Positions 54,627 to 62,991 of a stretch of DNA of 64,000 bases are shown here, piece after piece. Each line of letters begins with the position of its first letter. The first letter of the stretch is position 1. A model generated the notes under the pieces. The model ran no database searches and was not told where the DNA came from. It worked only from the letters and a program-made list of their open reading frames with translations. The position numbers and the translations under genes were made by a program. Source of the stretch: Nodosilinea nodulosa PCC 7104 (GTDB lineage: Bacteria; Cyanobacteriota; Cyanobacteriia; Phormidesmidales; Phormidesmidaceae); NCBI RefSeq assembly GCF_000309385.1, contig NZ_JH976537.1, positions 4,698,365 through 4,762,364 of the forward strand, in the 5' to 3' direction.

Positions 54627-54777
54627 CGGCGGCTACAATTGTCGCGCCTGCGACGTTACGGGCGTTTGCTCCGCGATCGCGCAAAATTTTCCTGGGCACT
54701 CCTAGATTCCTGTGGCACAATACCCAGCGGAGCGCCGCAGACTGATTTTTACCGTACAGAAAGCAAGGGTGTTCCCT

Positions 54778-55914
54778 ATGTCTTCTACCGATTTGTCCGT
54801 TCTTTCGGCTGACCAAGCTAGCTCCAGCGGGAACGAAACCGCCGCTGAGTTTACGCCCAATTCAGCCTTTTTTGGCAGCAACAGCGTGCTGAGTCTGCTG
54901 GCCGCCTTTGACCCCAGCTTTGCCGATTTTGTCGCTGATGCCGCCGCTGCCCTGCCCGAAGCAGCGGGGCAGGTGACGGTGACCGACGGCCTGTTCGACG
55001 CCAATCTGGCCCTGGCCGACGGCACCACTCTGACCGGCAGCTTCGACGCCCCAGCCACGCTGCGAGACTATGCGGACCTAGCCGCGGTGTCTGACGGCAG
55101 CGTGACCCTGAGCGGGGGAATTTTGGAGGCCGCGATCGCGACCGATGGCCAAACGGCCTCGCTCCCAGCCTTCGACCTGTCTGCCGCCGTCAGCAACCTG
55201 GTGCTCGACAGCATCAACGCCATCGATGCTACGGTGCCTTTCTCCAACGGCGCGTTTGCCCTCGATCTGGCTACGGCCCTAGGCCCCGTCAGCGGCACCA
55301 TTGACGTGGCCGGGGGCGACCTCAACCTCGATTTGGCCACGCCCTTTGGCCAGCTTGTCGCCGCCATGGACTTTAGCGACGATGCCGTTATCCCCTTCAC
55401 CGCCCCGGTAGCCGGGTTGGGCAACATCGACGGCGCGGTGGATTTCAACAGCGGCAGCATTGTGGCCGATGTCGGCCCATTTGGAAACTTATCCGTGCCG
55501 ATTTCAGCCGTGAGCGGGGCGTTTACCCTGGCAGACGGAGTAGGTCACCTGGATGCCACACTGCCCATTGGTTCAGGCCTCAACCTGCCCGTAACCGCCG
55601 ACCTCGACGTTGGCCCCTTGGCCAGCGAGTATGCAGCCGGGTTTGTTCAAGACCTCGACGGCGCTGGCACGCTCACCGACGGCGTTCTCGACGCCACCCT
55701 GGCAAGCCCCATCGGCGTATTCGACACCACCTTTGACGTAGCGGCCTTTGCCAACCAGGGGGCCGACTTCTTTGCCGGTATCGACGGCACTATCGATGTG
55801 GGCGGCGGTATCGCTACGGCATCGCTGACTACGCCCCTGGGCGATATTAACGGCAGCGTTGATCTGGCGGCAGCGGCCCCTGCCCTGGAAACTCCGATCG
55901 CGGAACTGGGCTAG
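54778..55914 (+). CDS. Acidic lysine-free repeat protein, unknown function
   Basis: 378 residues from ATG at 54778, preceded by AAGGG. It contains no Lys, Cys or Trp, a single Arg and a single His, and very many Asp, Ala, Gly, Leu and Thr. After ~60 residues with some helix, it is a run of ~15-residue beta-strand pairs such as LDLATALGPVSGTIDVAGG, LATPFGQLVAAMDFS and LTTPLGDINGSVDLAA. No signal peptide is visible. Composition suggests a secreted or surface beta-solenoid or sandwich; not recognised. Confidence 0.7.
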   Translation: MSSTDLSVLSADQASSSGNETAAEFTPNSAFFGSNSVLSLLAAFDPSFADFVADAAAALPEAAGQVTVTDGLFDANLALADGTTLTGSFDAPATLRDYADLAAVSDGSVTLSGGILEAAIATDGQTASLPAFDLSAAVSNLVLDSINAIDATVPFSNGAFALDLATALGPVSGTIDVAGGDLNLDLATPFGQLVAAMDFSDDAVIPFTAPVAGLGNIDGAVDFNSGSIVADVGPFGNLSVPISAVSGAFTLADGVGHLDATLPIGSGLNLPVTADLDVGPLASEYAAGFVQDLDGAGTLTDGVLDATLASPIGVFDTTFDVAAFANQGADFFAGIDGTIDVGGGIATASLTTPLGDINGSVDLAAAAPALETPIAELG

Positions 55915-56022
55915 TACTCGGAGGCGGAAATATGCCGATTATTCCAGCTCGCTTGGCTCCCTAGCTCCCCTGCTCCCTCGCGATTGGCAATAGTCGTCAC
56001 ACTTGTGCCGCAGTCTACTAGC
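55915..56022 (+). repeat. Direct repeat, copy A (~108 bp)
   Basis: Starts directly after the stop of the acidic protein. Similar (about three quarters by eye) to copy B at 56982-57088. Best-kept blocks are ggctccctagct-cccctgctccct and cttgtgccgcagtctactagc. No coding frame. The two copies bracket the cupin module. Confidence 0.6.
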
Positions 56023-56049
56023 TTGCGCTCAAGCATTAGTCAGCCAAGT

Positions 56050-56079
56050 AAAAGGGGAAGGCGATCGTCTTCTCCTTTT
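56050..56079 (+). terminator. Intrinsic terminator-like hairpin
   Basis: A 30-nt near-perfect palindrome, aaaaggggaaggcgat / cgtcttctcctttt, forms a ~13-bp stem with two G-U pairs and ends in TTTT. It lies 135 nt after the acidic-protein stop and suits that transcript. Confidence 0.6.
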
Positions 56080-56124
56080 GACTTAGGCGTTGCATAACTG
56101 AACGATAAATTAGGGGAATCTGTG

Positions 56125-56196
56125 ATGCAATGTCCGAAATGTGGGGCCACTCATAAAGTTCGAGAATGTTCCAGTCTTGTCAGGTTTATCCCTTAA
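56125..56196 (+). pseudogene. IS1-family InsA N-terminal remnant
   Basis: 23 codons reading MQCPKCGATHKVRECSSL and then a stop. The M-Q-C-P-x-C start is the zinc finger of IS1-type InsA proteins; the remainder of the transposase is absent. Upstream ggcgttgcataactgaac may be the old left end. Confidence 0.5.
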
Positions 56197-56226
56197 TTCA
56201 GCAAAGCCTTTTGTTTGCTCGGCTGT

Positions 56227-56367
56227 CTAGTTTGGCTCTGGGTTTGAATCGGCTGCACTACCCACAAATCTAGCGAAGGCAATGCCAAAATTGTTGGGAT
56301 TGTGATTATCTTGTTTGCCAATGGAATAGATGCGCTCATTTAATTTTTCCTCAGCCGTCCCCAACAC
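56227..56367 (-). CDS. Small ORF, 46 codons, unknown
   Basis: GTG-started frame reading MLGTAEEKLNERIYSIGKQD and, further on, NFGIAFARFVGSAADSN. The composition looks coding, with no low-complexity bias. It sits between the IS1-like remnant and the cupin gene on the opposite strand. It may be the tail of a gene broken by insertion. No ribosome site is seen. Confidence 0.3.
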   Translation of the reverse strand: MLGTAEEKLNERIYSIGKQDNHNPNNFGIAFARFVGSAADSNPEPN

Positions 56368-56455
56368 TGCCCAAAATTAGGACAATGAGAGCTGACGGTT
56401 CCCTTGCGGAGGCTAGAGGCGATCGCTCACCAACCCCATTTCACCCGGAGGACCT

Positions 56456-56959
56456 ATGGCAGACATTCCACACGTTGTGAATATGGCCGAACTGATCTGG
56501 AAAGACGAACACCACTCCGAAGATTACACGGGTTGGTCAAAACGTCTCACCCCCGCCATGGATCATCGTCGGGGTCACATTGGGGTTGTAGTTGAGCGGT
56601 TAAAGCCCAAGAGTCTCTCCTGCCCGCACCACTACCATGTCCATGAAGATGAATTTTGCCTCATTCTCAAGGGCAAAGCGAGGCTGCGCTACGGGCATAC
56701 AACCGTCGAAGTTAAGGAGGGAGACGCCATTTCTTTCCCGCGAGGAGAGCGGGTGGCCCACCAGTTTTACAACCATACCGATGATGTAGTCGATATTTTA
56801 ATGGTGGGAGAAAATCTTCCCTATGAGGCCTGTTATTTCCCCGATTCAAACAAGTGGTTATCTCGATCGATCAGGGGGGTGGGCAAATTTGAAGCCACCG
56901 ATTACTGGGCAGAAGAGCCTGAAATTCCGGTCATGAAGCGCGATCAGCCCGCTTCTTAA
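56456..56959 (+). CDS. Cupin-domain protein
   Basis: 167 residues, start fixed by GGAGG 7 nt upstream. Single cupin barrel: CPHHYHVHEDEFCLILKGKA gives motif 1 with metal ligands H-x-H-x-x-E, and GDAISFPRGERVAHQFYN gives motif 2 with the final His. Resembles small cupins acting as isomerases, dioxygenases or sugar-sensing proteins; substrate unknown. Bracketed by diverged direct repeats and next to an IS remnant. Confidence 0.85.
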   Translation: MADIPHVVNMAELIWKDEHHSEDYTGWSKRLTPAMDHRRGHIGVVVERLKPKSLSCPHHYHVHEDEFCLILKGKARLRYGHTTVEVKEGDAISFPRGERVAHQFYNHTDDVVDILMVGENLPYEACYFPDSNKWLSRSIRGVGKFEATDYWAEEPEIPVMKRDQPAS

Positions 56960-56981
56960 ACCTGCCTGAACCGAAACCGAA

Positions 56982-57088
56982 TACCCGAGGGCTGAAACAT
57001 GCCCACCGTTCCGGATCGCTGGCTCCCTAGCTGCCCTGCTCCCTAGCCCGAAGAGATAGTCTCTAAACTTGTGCCACAGAGTACTAGC
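56982..57088 (+). repeat. Direct repeat, copy B (~107 bp)
   Basis: Second copy of the repeat at 55915, starting 23 bp after the cupin stop. Ends with cttgtgccacagagtactagc, matching copy A at 18 of 21 positions. Confidence 0.6.
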
Positions 57089-57218
57089 CCATGGATCGAC
57101 CCATCTCAGTGATTGATCACCGGCAGCCCCAAATCATCGGCTACTGTTGGGTGACCCTGCGCTTTACCTAACCTAAATTGGACCAACCTATATTGGAAAT
57201 ATATTGGGCAGTCAGGTG

Positions 57219-57950
57219 CTAAACTCCCTGGGGCGTTTCCTGCCAGAGCTGGGTGGTCTGGCGCAGGCTGCGGAAGTCGCCGTTGCCGATGATCAGGTGG
57301 TCGAGCACCGGCACGGCGAGGATTTGCGCCCCCTGCAAGAGCTGCCGGGTCAGGGCCAGATCGTCGGGGGAAGGCTCGAGGTTGCCGCTGGGGTGGTTGT
57401 GCGCCACGATGCAGCGCACCGCGCCGTGGCGAATCACGGTTTTGAAGATTTCTCTCGGGTGGGCCAGGGTTTCGGTGGCGGTGCCGATGGTGATCACCTT
57501 GGTGCCCATGAGCCGGTGGCGGACATCGAGCAGCACCACGGCGAAGCGCTCCTGGGTCTGCCACATCAGCTCGTGGCTGAGGGCGGCGGCGGCAATCGCC
57601 GGATCGTCCACCACAGTTTTCTCGGGCGGAATCGCCTGCAAGACCCGCTTTCCCAGCTCAATGGCGGCTAATATGGTGGTGGCCTTAGCCGGGCCAACGC
57701 CGTCAATGGCCGTCAGGTCGTGGGCTGAGACATCCCGCAGGGAGGTCAGCGGGTCGCGCTGATTCTGCCCCATTTCTTGCAGAATCAGCTGGCCCAGCCC
57801 CACCGCCGACAGTTTGCCCGGCCCCTGGCCCGTGCCCAGCAAAATGGCCAGGAGTTCTGCGGTCGATAGGCTTTTCGCCCCGGAAGATAGCAGCCGTTCG
57901 CGCGGGCGATCGCTAGACGGCATGTCCAACACGCGGACATGGTAGGTCAT
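57219..57950 (-). CDS. radC: RadC-family JAMM/MPN+ protein
   Basis: 243 residues. N-terminal UPF0758 helical part with a helix-hairpin-helix ([16 protein letters not shown]), C-terminal JAMM metalloprotease-like domain with [16 protein letters not shown] (H-x-H-x7-S-x2-D) and upstream Glu. Metal ligands are intact. A DNA-repair role was once assumed, but true function is unsettled. Divergent from the DUF1824 gene. Confidence 0.9.
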   Translation of the reverse strand: MTYHVRVLDMPSSDRPRERLLSSGAKSLSTAELLAILLGTGQGPGKLSAVGLGQLILQEMGQNQRDPLTSLRDVSAHDLTAIDGVGPAKATTILAAIELGKRVLQAIPPEKTVVDDPAIAAAALSHELMWQTQERFAVVLLDVRHRLMGTKVITIGTATETLAHPREIFKTVIRHGAVRCIVAHNHPSGNLEPSPDDLALTRQLLQGAQILAVPVLDHLIIGNGDFRSLRQTTQLWQETPQGV

Positions 57951-58047
57951 GGTGGCACCTCTGACAGTTGGGCCTTTAGCCCACTGCTAGTAAGCCCAAA
58001 CGCGCCCTCCCCAAAAACACCCAGCCCTACCCCAGCGAGCTATTTCT

Positions 58048-58473
58048 ATGACCGTGCCGAACCCAACCGCCACCGCTGCTACCGCCGCCCGTCAGCGGCT
58101 GAACCGCTTTAGCTGCCTGACCACGCCCCCGGCCCTCAGCGACGCCGAAGCCGCCCAGGTGCGAACGGATATATGCAACTTTAACGAGTGGTCCGACTAT
58201 CAAACCCTGGGCATTTGCGCCAGCACCCTGGCTGAGGGCAAGCGATCGCTCGAATCATTTCTCGCCGCCCTGGGCATTGCTGTCGATCTGGACCTGCCCG
58301 ATCGCGAGGGGGCGGTGTACGTCAAGTTCAACACCCTCAAAGGGGCCTGGTACCTGGATGACTACAGCGGCCTGTCGCGAGGCGTGCTGATTACCTTTCA
58401 CACCTCCGAACCCGAGATGACTGAGCTGGCGGGCACCTACGGGCCGTTTCCCTTCGATCTGTTTACCGGGTAG
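58048..58473 (+). CDS. DUF1824 family protein
   Basis: 141 residues, cyanobacteria-specific DUF1824. DYQTLGICASTLAEGKRSLE and VYVKFNTLKGAWYLDDYSGLSRGVLI region are the conserved blocks; the C-terminus ends in YGPFPFDLFTG. No signal peptide. Function unknown. Converges on the AMIN-domain gene, with a strong hairpin between. Confidence 0.82.
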   Translation: MTVPNPTATAATAARQRLNRFSCLTTPPALSDAEAAQVRTDICNFNEWSDYQTLGICASTLAEGKRSLESFLAALGIAVDLDLPDREGAVYVKFNTLKGAWYLDDYSGLSRGVLITFHTSEPEMTELAGTYGPFPFDLFTG

Positions 58474-58491
58474 GGCAACATCAAGCCGCTG

Positions 58492-58522
58492 GGGATGCGA
58501 TCCGACAGCTGGATCGCATCCC
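58492..58522. terminator. Bidirectional hairpin, 12-bp stem
   Basis: Perfect arms GGGATGCGATCC (58492-58503) and GGATCGCATCCC (58511-58522) with a 7-nt loop. It lies 18 bp after the DUF1824 stop and 22 bp from the stop of the convergent AMIN gene, so it can serve both. No T-run. Confidence 0.65.
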
Positions 58523-58544
58523 AGGGGCAGGGGACAGGCCAGAG

Positions 58545-60734
58545 CTACCAGCCACCACTGCCCCACTCGCGGCTGTTCTCGGGCGCGGCGGCGATGGGGA
58601 TGGCGCGGGGGATATCCTGAATCACCTGCACCTGAATCACCTGGTTTGGCTCAATGACAACGGTTTGGGGAGAGGTGCCCACCACGGTGGTGGCTCCTAC
58701 CAAGGCGCCGCCCACTAAACCAATGCCGCTAAAACCCGTCAACAGCAGCAGGGCCAGGGCACCCAAGCCAGCCCCGGCGGCCAGACGCGGCGTGCTGACC
58801 TCGGTGTTCCCCACGATGTAGTCGGTGGTGCTGGCAAAGGCAACTTGCTGCCCGGCGGGGGCAATCAGCATTTTGCTGACCCAGCGCTGGCCCTGGAGAG
58901 AAGGCTCAAACTGGCCAATCAGCTGGCTGCCGGCCGGGGCCACAATGCCGTTAGTAATTGGATCGCGAATATCGTGGGCCAGCAGCAGCACCTGGTTTTG
59001 GCTGGAGTTGGTGCTGAGATCGAGGGGCTCATCGCCCACGTATTGCAGCTCTAGAACCGTGCCCGCAGCCACCAGGGTATCGGGGGAGAGGGGGCGATCG
59101 GCGGGGGCAGGGTTAACAGAGCTGGGTAAGGCCGCCTGGCTACCGCCGGGCAGCGGACTGCCAAACAAAATTGGCTCTCCGGCAGAGGCAATGATGACTG
59201 GCTCATCCGGGGGCACTACGGTGCCCTGGCTGGTGGTGGTCGGGGCGGCAGGAACGGTCAGCAGGTTGGGGTCGGTGCCAGTCAGCCCCACCGGCACCGT
59301 GGCGACTGGCGGCGGCTCTTGGCTGATGGAGCTGCCCCCCTCAATGGTACTGGGCTGGGCCGCGATCGCGTCGGCAGGCTGCCCTGGCTCTGGCGATGCT
59401 GTCACGGTCGAGGGCACGGCAGCATCGGCGCTCAAGTCTGGCAGGGCCGGAGGGTTTTCGGCAATTACTGGGGCAGGGCGGCTAGACTCGGCGGCGGGGG
59501 CTGCCGGGGGATCCACCGCGATCGCCCCAGGCGATGGGGTGGGTAGGGCTGGGGCAGGCAGGTCTGGAGCGGTAACCGCCGGGGTCGCTGGTGCCGGGGC
59601 CGCTGCCGGGGCCGCTGGTGCCGCTGGTGCCGCTGCCGTCACCTCTGGCGGCGTTACCGCAATGGGCACACCGCTGGCCTCGCTATCTCGATCGATGGGG
59701 GATAAATCCGCAGGCTGGGCTGCCGGGGGCGCAGCAGGGCTGGCGGGCTGGGCTGCGACGACTTCGGATTGAGGGGCGGCGGTGGGCGGTTCAGGGGCCG
59801 CCGGAGCGGTACCGGGGGTAAGGGGCGGCTCCTGGGTCAGGACCGAACCTGTCCCGCCAGCGGGGGAGGCAACCGGCGATCTGGCGATCGCCCCCGGCTG
59901 GCCGGCGGCCCCGCTGGTTGGCGGTTCCAGCTGGGCCGGACTGGCTCCCTGGGGAAGGGCCGCCACAGGGCCGACGGCGGCATCGAGTTCGGCCAGGCTG
60001 GGCACCGAGACTTGCTCCCCAGGCCGCCCCAGGTTGAACGGATCGACCGGCAGAGCATCGGGCAAATTTGCCAGATTATCGATGTCGCTGGGCAGCATCA
60101 GGTTGGCTGCCGAGGTGCTCAACCGCCCGGCCCCTGCCTCTGGAAAGCCCAGCCGAGGGTCATTTCCCGGAATTATCGGTAGCTCTACAACCATGTCAGC
60201 AGTGCCTGGGGCAGCCGCTGCTGGGGTACCGTTGGAGTCAGGGGCCAGGGCCGTGAGTATCCAGCGGGTTTGGCCTTCAGCGGCGACGGACACCAGGCTT
60301 GGGCCATCTGCTGCGATCGCGCTGTTTGCCGCCAGTTCGAGCACCACCACGGTGTCGCCGCCGACCTGGCTGAGGCTGATCTGACTCACAGCACTACCGC
60401 TGTAGGTCTGCTGGGCTGGCACCGCCCCCAGCTCAGTTTGGGGCAGGGTGAGCACGATGCGGGCCGGGTCCGTCTCGACGGTGTAGTGAGGGGTAATGCC
60501 GCTGGGCAGCGTCAGGGTCAGCTGCTGGGTGGCCGGGTCAAACTGCCAGGCAGATAGGGTCTCTGCCCGTGCGGCAGGGCTGATGACCAGCAGGGTAGAC
60601 ACCATAAGGCCCGCCCCGGCCCAGTTACCCAGGCGATAACCCGTTGTGGGTCGGTCCGTTGTGGGTCGGACCGCTGTGGGTCGGCCCGCTGTTGGTCGGC
60701 CCGATCGAGCGAAATGGTGGATTGGGTGTTCCAT
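58545..60734 (-). CDS. AMIN-domain protein with long Pro/Ala-rich linker
   Basis: 729 residues; ATG follows GGAG. A cytosolic leader with four RPTxx pentapeptides precedes a signal-like segment (AGLMVSTLLVISPAARA). Residues ~60-170 form an AMIN domain (LTLTLPSGITPHYTVETDPA; RIVLTLPQTELG), a cell-wall/envelope-targeting fold. A ~330-residue Pro/Ala/Ser-rich, probably disordered linker follows. The C-terminal ~170 residues (GTVLELQYVGDEPLDLS; GSQLIGQFEPSLQGQRWV) resemble the TrbI/VirB10-like beta-barrel fold and contain a Gly-rich hydrophobic stretch. Envelope-spanning role inferred. Confidence 0.75.
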   Translation of the reverse strand: MEHPIHHFARSGRPTAGRPTAVRPTTDRPTTGYRLGNWAGAGLMVSTLLVISPAARAETLSAWQFDPATQQLTLTLPSGITPHYTVETDPARIVLTLPQTELGAVPAQQTYSGSAVSQISLSQVGGDTVVVLELAANSAIAADGPSLVSVAAEGQTRWILTALAPDSNGTPAAAAPGTADMVVELPIIPGNDPRLGFPEAGAGRLSTSAANLMLPSDIDNLANLPDALPVDPFNLGRPGEQVSVPSLAELDAAVGPVAALPQGASPAQLEPPTSGAAGQPGAIARSPVASPAGGTGSVLTQEPPLTPGTAPAAPEPPTAAPQSEVVAAQPASPAAPPAAQPADLSPIDRDSEASGVPIAVTPPEVTAAAPAAPAAPAAAPAPATPAVTAPDLPAPALPTPSPGAIAVDPPAAPAAESSRPAPVIAENPPALPDLSADAAVPSTVTASPEPGQPADAIAAQPSTIEGGSSISQEPPPVATVPVGLTGTDPNLLTVPAAPTTTSQGTVVPPDEPVIIASAGEPILFGSPLPGGSQAALPSSVNPAPADRPLSPDTLVAAGTVLELQYVGDEPLDLSTNSSQNQVLLLAHDIRDPITNGIVAPAGSQLIGQFEPSLQGQRWVSKMLIAPAGQQVAFASTTDYIVGNTEVSTPRLAAGAGLGALALLLLTGFSGIGLVGGALVGATTVVGTSPQTVVIEPNQVIQVQVIQDIPRAIPIAAAPENSREWGSGGW
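60641..60700. repeat. Four tandem 15-bp units
   Basis: ccgttgtgggtcggt and three close variants, in frame within the AMIN gene, encoding R-P-T-x-x repeats on the minus strand before its signal segment. Confidence 0.75.
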
Positions 60735-61117
60735 GGGTGATGTCTCCCTCTGGGGCGGTGTGAGTGTGGAGTGAGCGGGTAGCCAGCGGTTTCTCGGCGC
60801 AAACGCTAGATGCAGCGTTAAGGCCGGGTCGAGCTAGCCTAAATACAGCGTGAACCCAAAGCCTAACTAAGGATACGCACAATCTTGAAAATTGCAAGTG
60901 GGGCGCTGAAGATTTTGAGGCCATGACAGGACTCAGGCCGGTGGAGCAGATCCGGCGAGCGGGGGAACTTGTGGGGCGGCGATCGCGTCGCGAACTACTG
61001 GAGAATCGCTGTGATTGGGTTAAGCACCGTTGCGGGCTGGTCCACGCTTCAGCCGCCGGGGCACCCTGGGCAAAGATATCCTCACACCCAATGATCGATT
61101 TTTGGAGGCAGCACACC
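60735..61117. other. 383-bp divergent intergenic region
   Basis: Between the AMIN gene (minus) and the COP23 gene (plus). A plus-strand in-frame ATG at 60923 exists, but the signal peptide and GGAGG site place the COP23 start at 61118. No repeats or clear promoter boxes; divergent promoters are expected. Confidence 0.45.
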
Positions 61118-61855
61118 ATGGCCCGTTCTATGACCGGTACGTTGACTAGGTTCCTCATGGGCGGGTTAGCCACCGCGCTACTGACCGGGCCGCTCGGGGC
61201 CGTAGGGCAGGCCCAGACCCCCGAGAGCAGCCCCGAAAATACCCCCGAAAATACTCCAGAAAGCGCCCCTGAAACGACGCCCACCGAGGCCGATGCCACC
61301 CCTCGCTTTACCTGTCAGCTCCAGAACGGGCAGTACACCGTCATGTATTCTCCCACCAGCCAGCCGGGTCAGGCCTACCCCTGGGCCGTCCCCGAGGACA
61401 TGGGTAGCGCCTGGCCCGCCGAGCGCCGCTGCGCCACGATCAGCGATCGCCTCGAGCAGTACCGCCCCGACGGTCTGCTGGCCCTGGAAACCGCCGTGGA
61501 AAATGGCTACAACACGGTCTGTGTGACCACCGAAACCGTACCCGGCTGCCGCATTGTCTTTACCGTGCCCCCAGGGCAAGACCCCGCGCAGACCCGCGAT
61601 CGCGTCTTTGACAACCTAACCATCGCCGATCGGGGCGACCAGACCCAGGGGGTGAATACCTTTACCGGCGGCAATAGCGACGTGCTAGGGCAACTTGGCA
61701 ATATCCTGGGCCTGCCCGGCACCACCCCTGGCAGCTCGCGCCCCGGGGGCATTAACCTGAAACCCTTTTTAGATCCTGCCGATGGCGGAACCGGCGCTCG
61801 CCTGGGCGGTGGCACTTCCTCCGGTCGTTCCCTCAATCCCGACGCCTTTCGCTAG
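61118..61855 (+). CDS. COP23-domain secreted protein
   Basis: 245 residues; ATG at 61118 follows GGAGG by 10 nt. Signal peptide (FLMGGLATALLTGPLGAVGQAQ), then a P-E-N/S-x-x repeat (ESSPENTPENTPESAPETTP). The COP23 (circadian oscillating protein) domain covers ~65-165: RFTCQLQNGQYTVMY, RRCATISDRLEQYRPDGLL, TVCVTTETVPGCRIVFTVPP with four cysteines. A Gly/Ser/Thr-rich tail follows. Peripheral envelope location by family; role unknown. Confidence 0.82.
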   Translation: MARSMTGTLTRFLMGGLATALLTGPLGAVGQAQTPESSPENTPENTPESAPETTPTEADATPRFTCQLQNGQYTVMYSPTSQPGQAYPWAVPEDMGSAWPAERRCATISDRLEQYRPDGLLALETAVENGYNTVCVTTETVPGCRIVFTVPPGQDPAQTRDRVFDNLTIADRGDQTQGVNTFTGGNSDVLGQLGNILGLPGTTPGSSRPGGINLKPFLDPADGGTGARLGGGTSSGRSLNPDAFR

Positions 61856-61885
61856 GGGCACCCCCCCCGGCGATCACGGTGCCTG

Positions 61886-61913
61886 GGCCATGCCTCCACG
61901 AACGGGCATGGCC
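61886..61913 (+). terminator. Hairpin after COP23 gene
   Basis: GGCCATGCC (61886-61894) and GGCATGGCC (61905-61913), perfect 9-bp arms, extendable outward with a one-base bulge. It begins 30 nt past the stop. No T-run follows. Confidence 0.55.
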
Positions 61914-62064
61914 AGAGCCTGGCTCCGACCAAAAGCCCGGCTAGGGGCTAAAGCAGTTGAGGTTGGGGCCATCTGCCGCCAGCTGATGACAGCCCCTCGC
62001 TCCCAGGGTAGTGGGCAAGCGGGCGGGCTTCGTGGTAGTCAGAAGGCAGTAACACCATGGTTTT

Positions 62065-62961
62065 ATGTTTATTCCCCCCGGTTTTAGCCAGCGATCGGTG
62101 CCCCTCAGCCTGGGTACGGTAGCCTACGTCGAGGCCGACGCCGATTTTTGGGCGACGCCCCCAGCCGATGCGGTGCCGCTGCTGTTCGTCCATGGATTTG
62201 GCGGTGGGTCGTCGAGCTACGAGTGGTCAAAGGTGTATCCGGCCTTTGCGGCAGAGCACCCGGTGCTGGCCCCCGACCTAATTGGCTGGGGCCAATCTGA
62301 CCACCCCGATCGCCCCTGCACCACCGACGACTACCTGGCCCTGCTGAGCGAGATCATCGAGAAGCTCTGCCCCCGACCGCCGGTCGTGATCGCCTCTTCC
62401 CTCAGCGCGGCGATGGTGGTTCGGGTCGCTGTCAAGGCTCCCGATCGCCTGCGCGGGCTGATTCTGGTGGCTCCGGCAGGGCTGGCCGACTTTGGTCAAG
62501 ATCCCAGCGGCTCGGTCATCAACCAGATCGTCAAGCTGCCGGTGGTCGATCAGCTAATCTATCGCGGGGCGATCGCCACCAGCGAGGGCATTCGGCTGTT
62601 TCTAGCCCAGCGCCAGTTTGCCGACTCCAGCAAAATTGCCGACGATATCGTTGCGGCCTACCTCCAATCGGCCCAGCAGCCCAATGCCGATGTCGCTGCC
62701 CTGGCCTTCGTGCGGGGCGATCTGAGCTTTGATCTAGCTCCCTACCTGACTCAGCTCACAACTCCCACCGTCATCCTTTGGGGCGAGGCCGCCCAGCTAA
62801 CGCCGGTGGAAACCGGACGCCGTCTGGCCGCCCTCAATCCCACCGCTATTCGCCGCTTTGAGGTTCTGCCCGGCATAGGCCTAACCCCTCAGCTGGAGCA
62901 GCCCGGACTCACCAGCGGGTTGATTCAGCAATGGCTAAGGAGTGATCTTGGGGGTCTCTAA
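62065..62961 (+). CDS. Alpha/beta hydrolase-fold protein lacking canonical Asp/His
   Basis: 298 residues. LLFVHGFGGGSSSYEWSKV (oxyanion loop), VLAPDLIGWGQSDHPDRP, and the nucleophile elbow VIASSLSAAMVVRVA are standard. However, the acid position reads WGEAAQLTPVETG, with Ala where Asp is expected, and the histidine position reads LPGIGLTPQLEQPG, with Leu where His is expected. The triad thus appears incomplete. Either another residue serves or the protein is a non-hydrolytic homologue. Converges on the WG-repeat gene. Confidence 0.8.
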   Translation: MFIPPGFSQRSVPLSLGTVAYVEADADFWATPPADAVPLLFVHGFGGGSSSYEWSKVYPAFAAEHPVLAPDLIGWGQSDHPDRPCTTDDYLALLSEIIEKLCPRPPVVIASSLSAAMVVRVAVKAPDRLRGLILVAPAGLADFGQDPSGSVINQIVKLPVVDQLIYRGAIATSEGIRLFLAQRQFADSSKIADDIVAAYLQSAQQPNADVAALAFVRGDLSFDLAPYLTQLTTPTVILWGEAAQLTPVETGRRLAALNPTAIRRFEVLPGIGLTPQLEQPGLTSGLIQQWLRSDLGGL

Positions 62962-62991
62962 AAATATTGGCAGGGTATTGGGCCGCCAGGG

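Noticed and set aside
58825-59772. 315-codon plus-strand frame opposite the AMIN gene
   Set aside because: Low-complexity Gly/Ala/Ser mirror of the Pro/Ala-rich linker.
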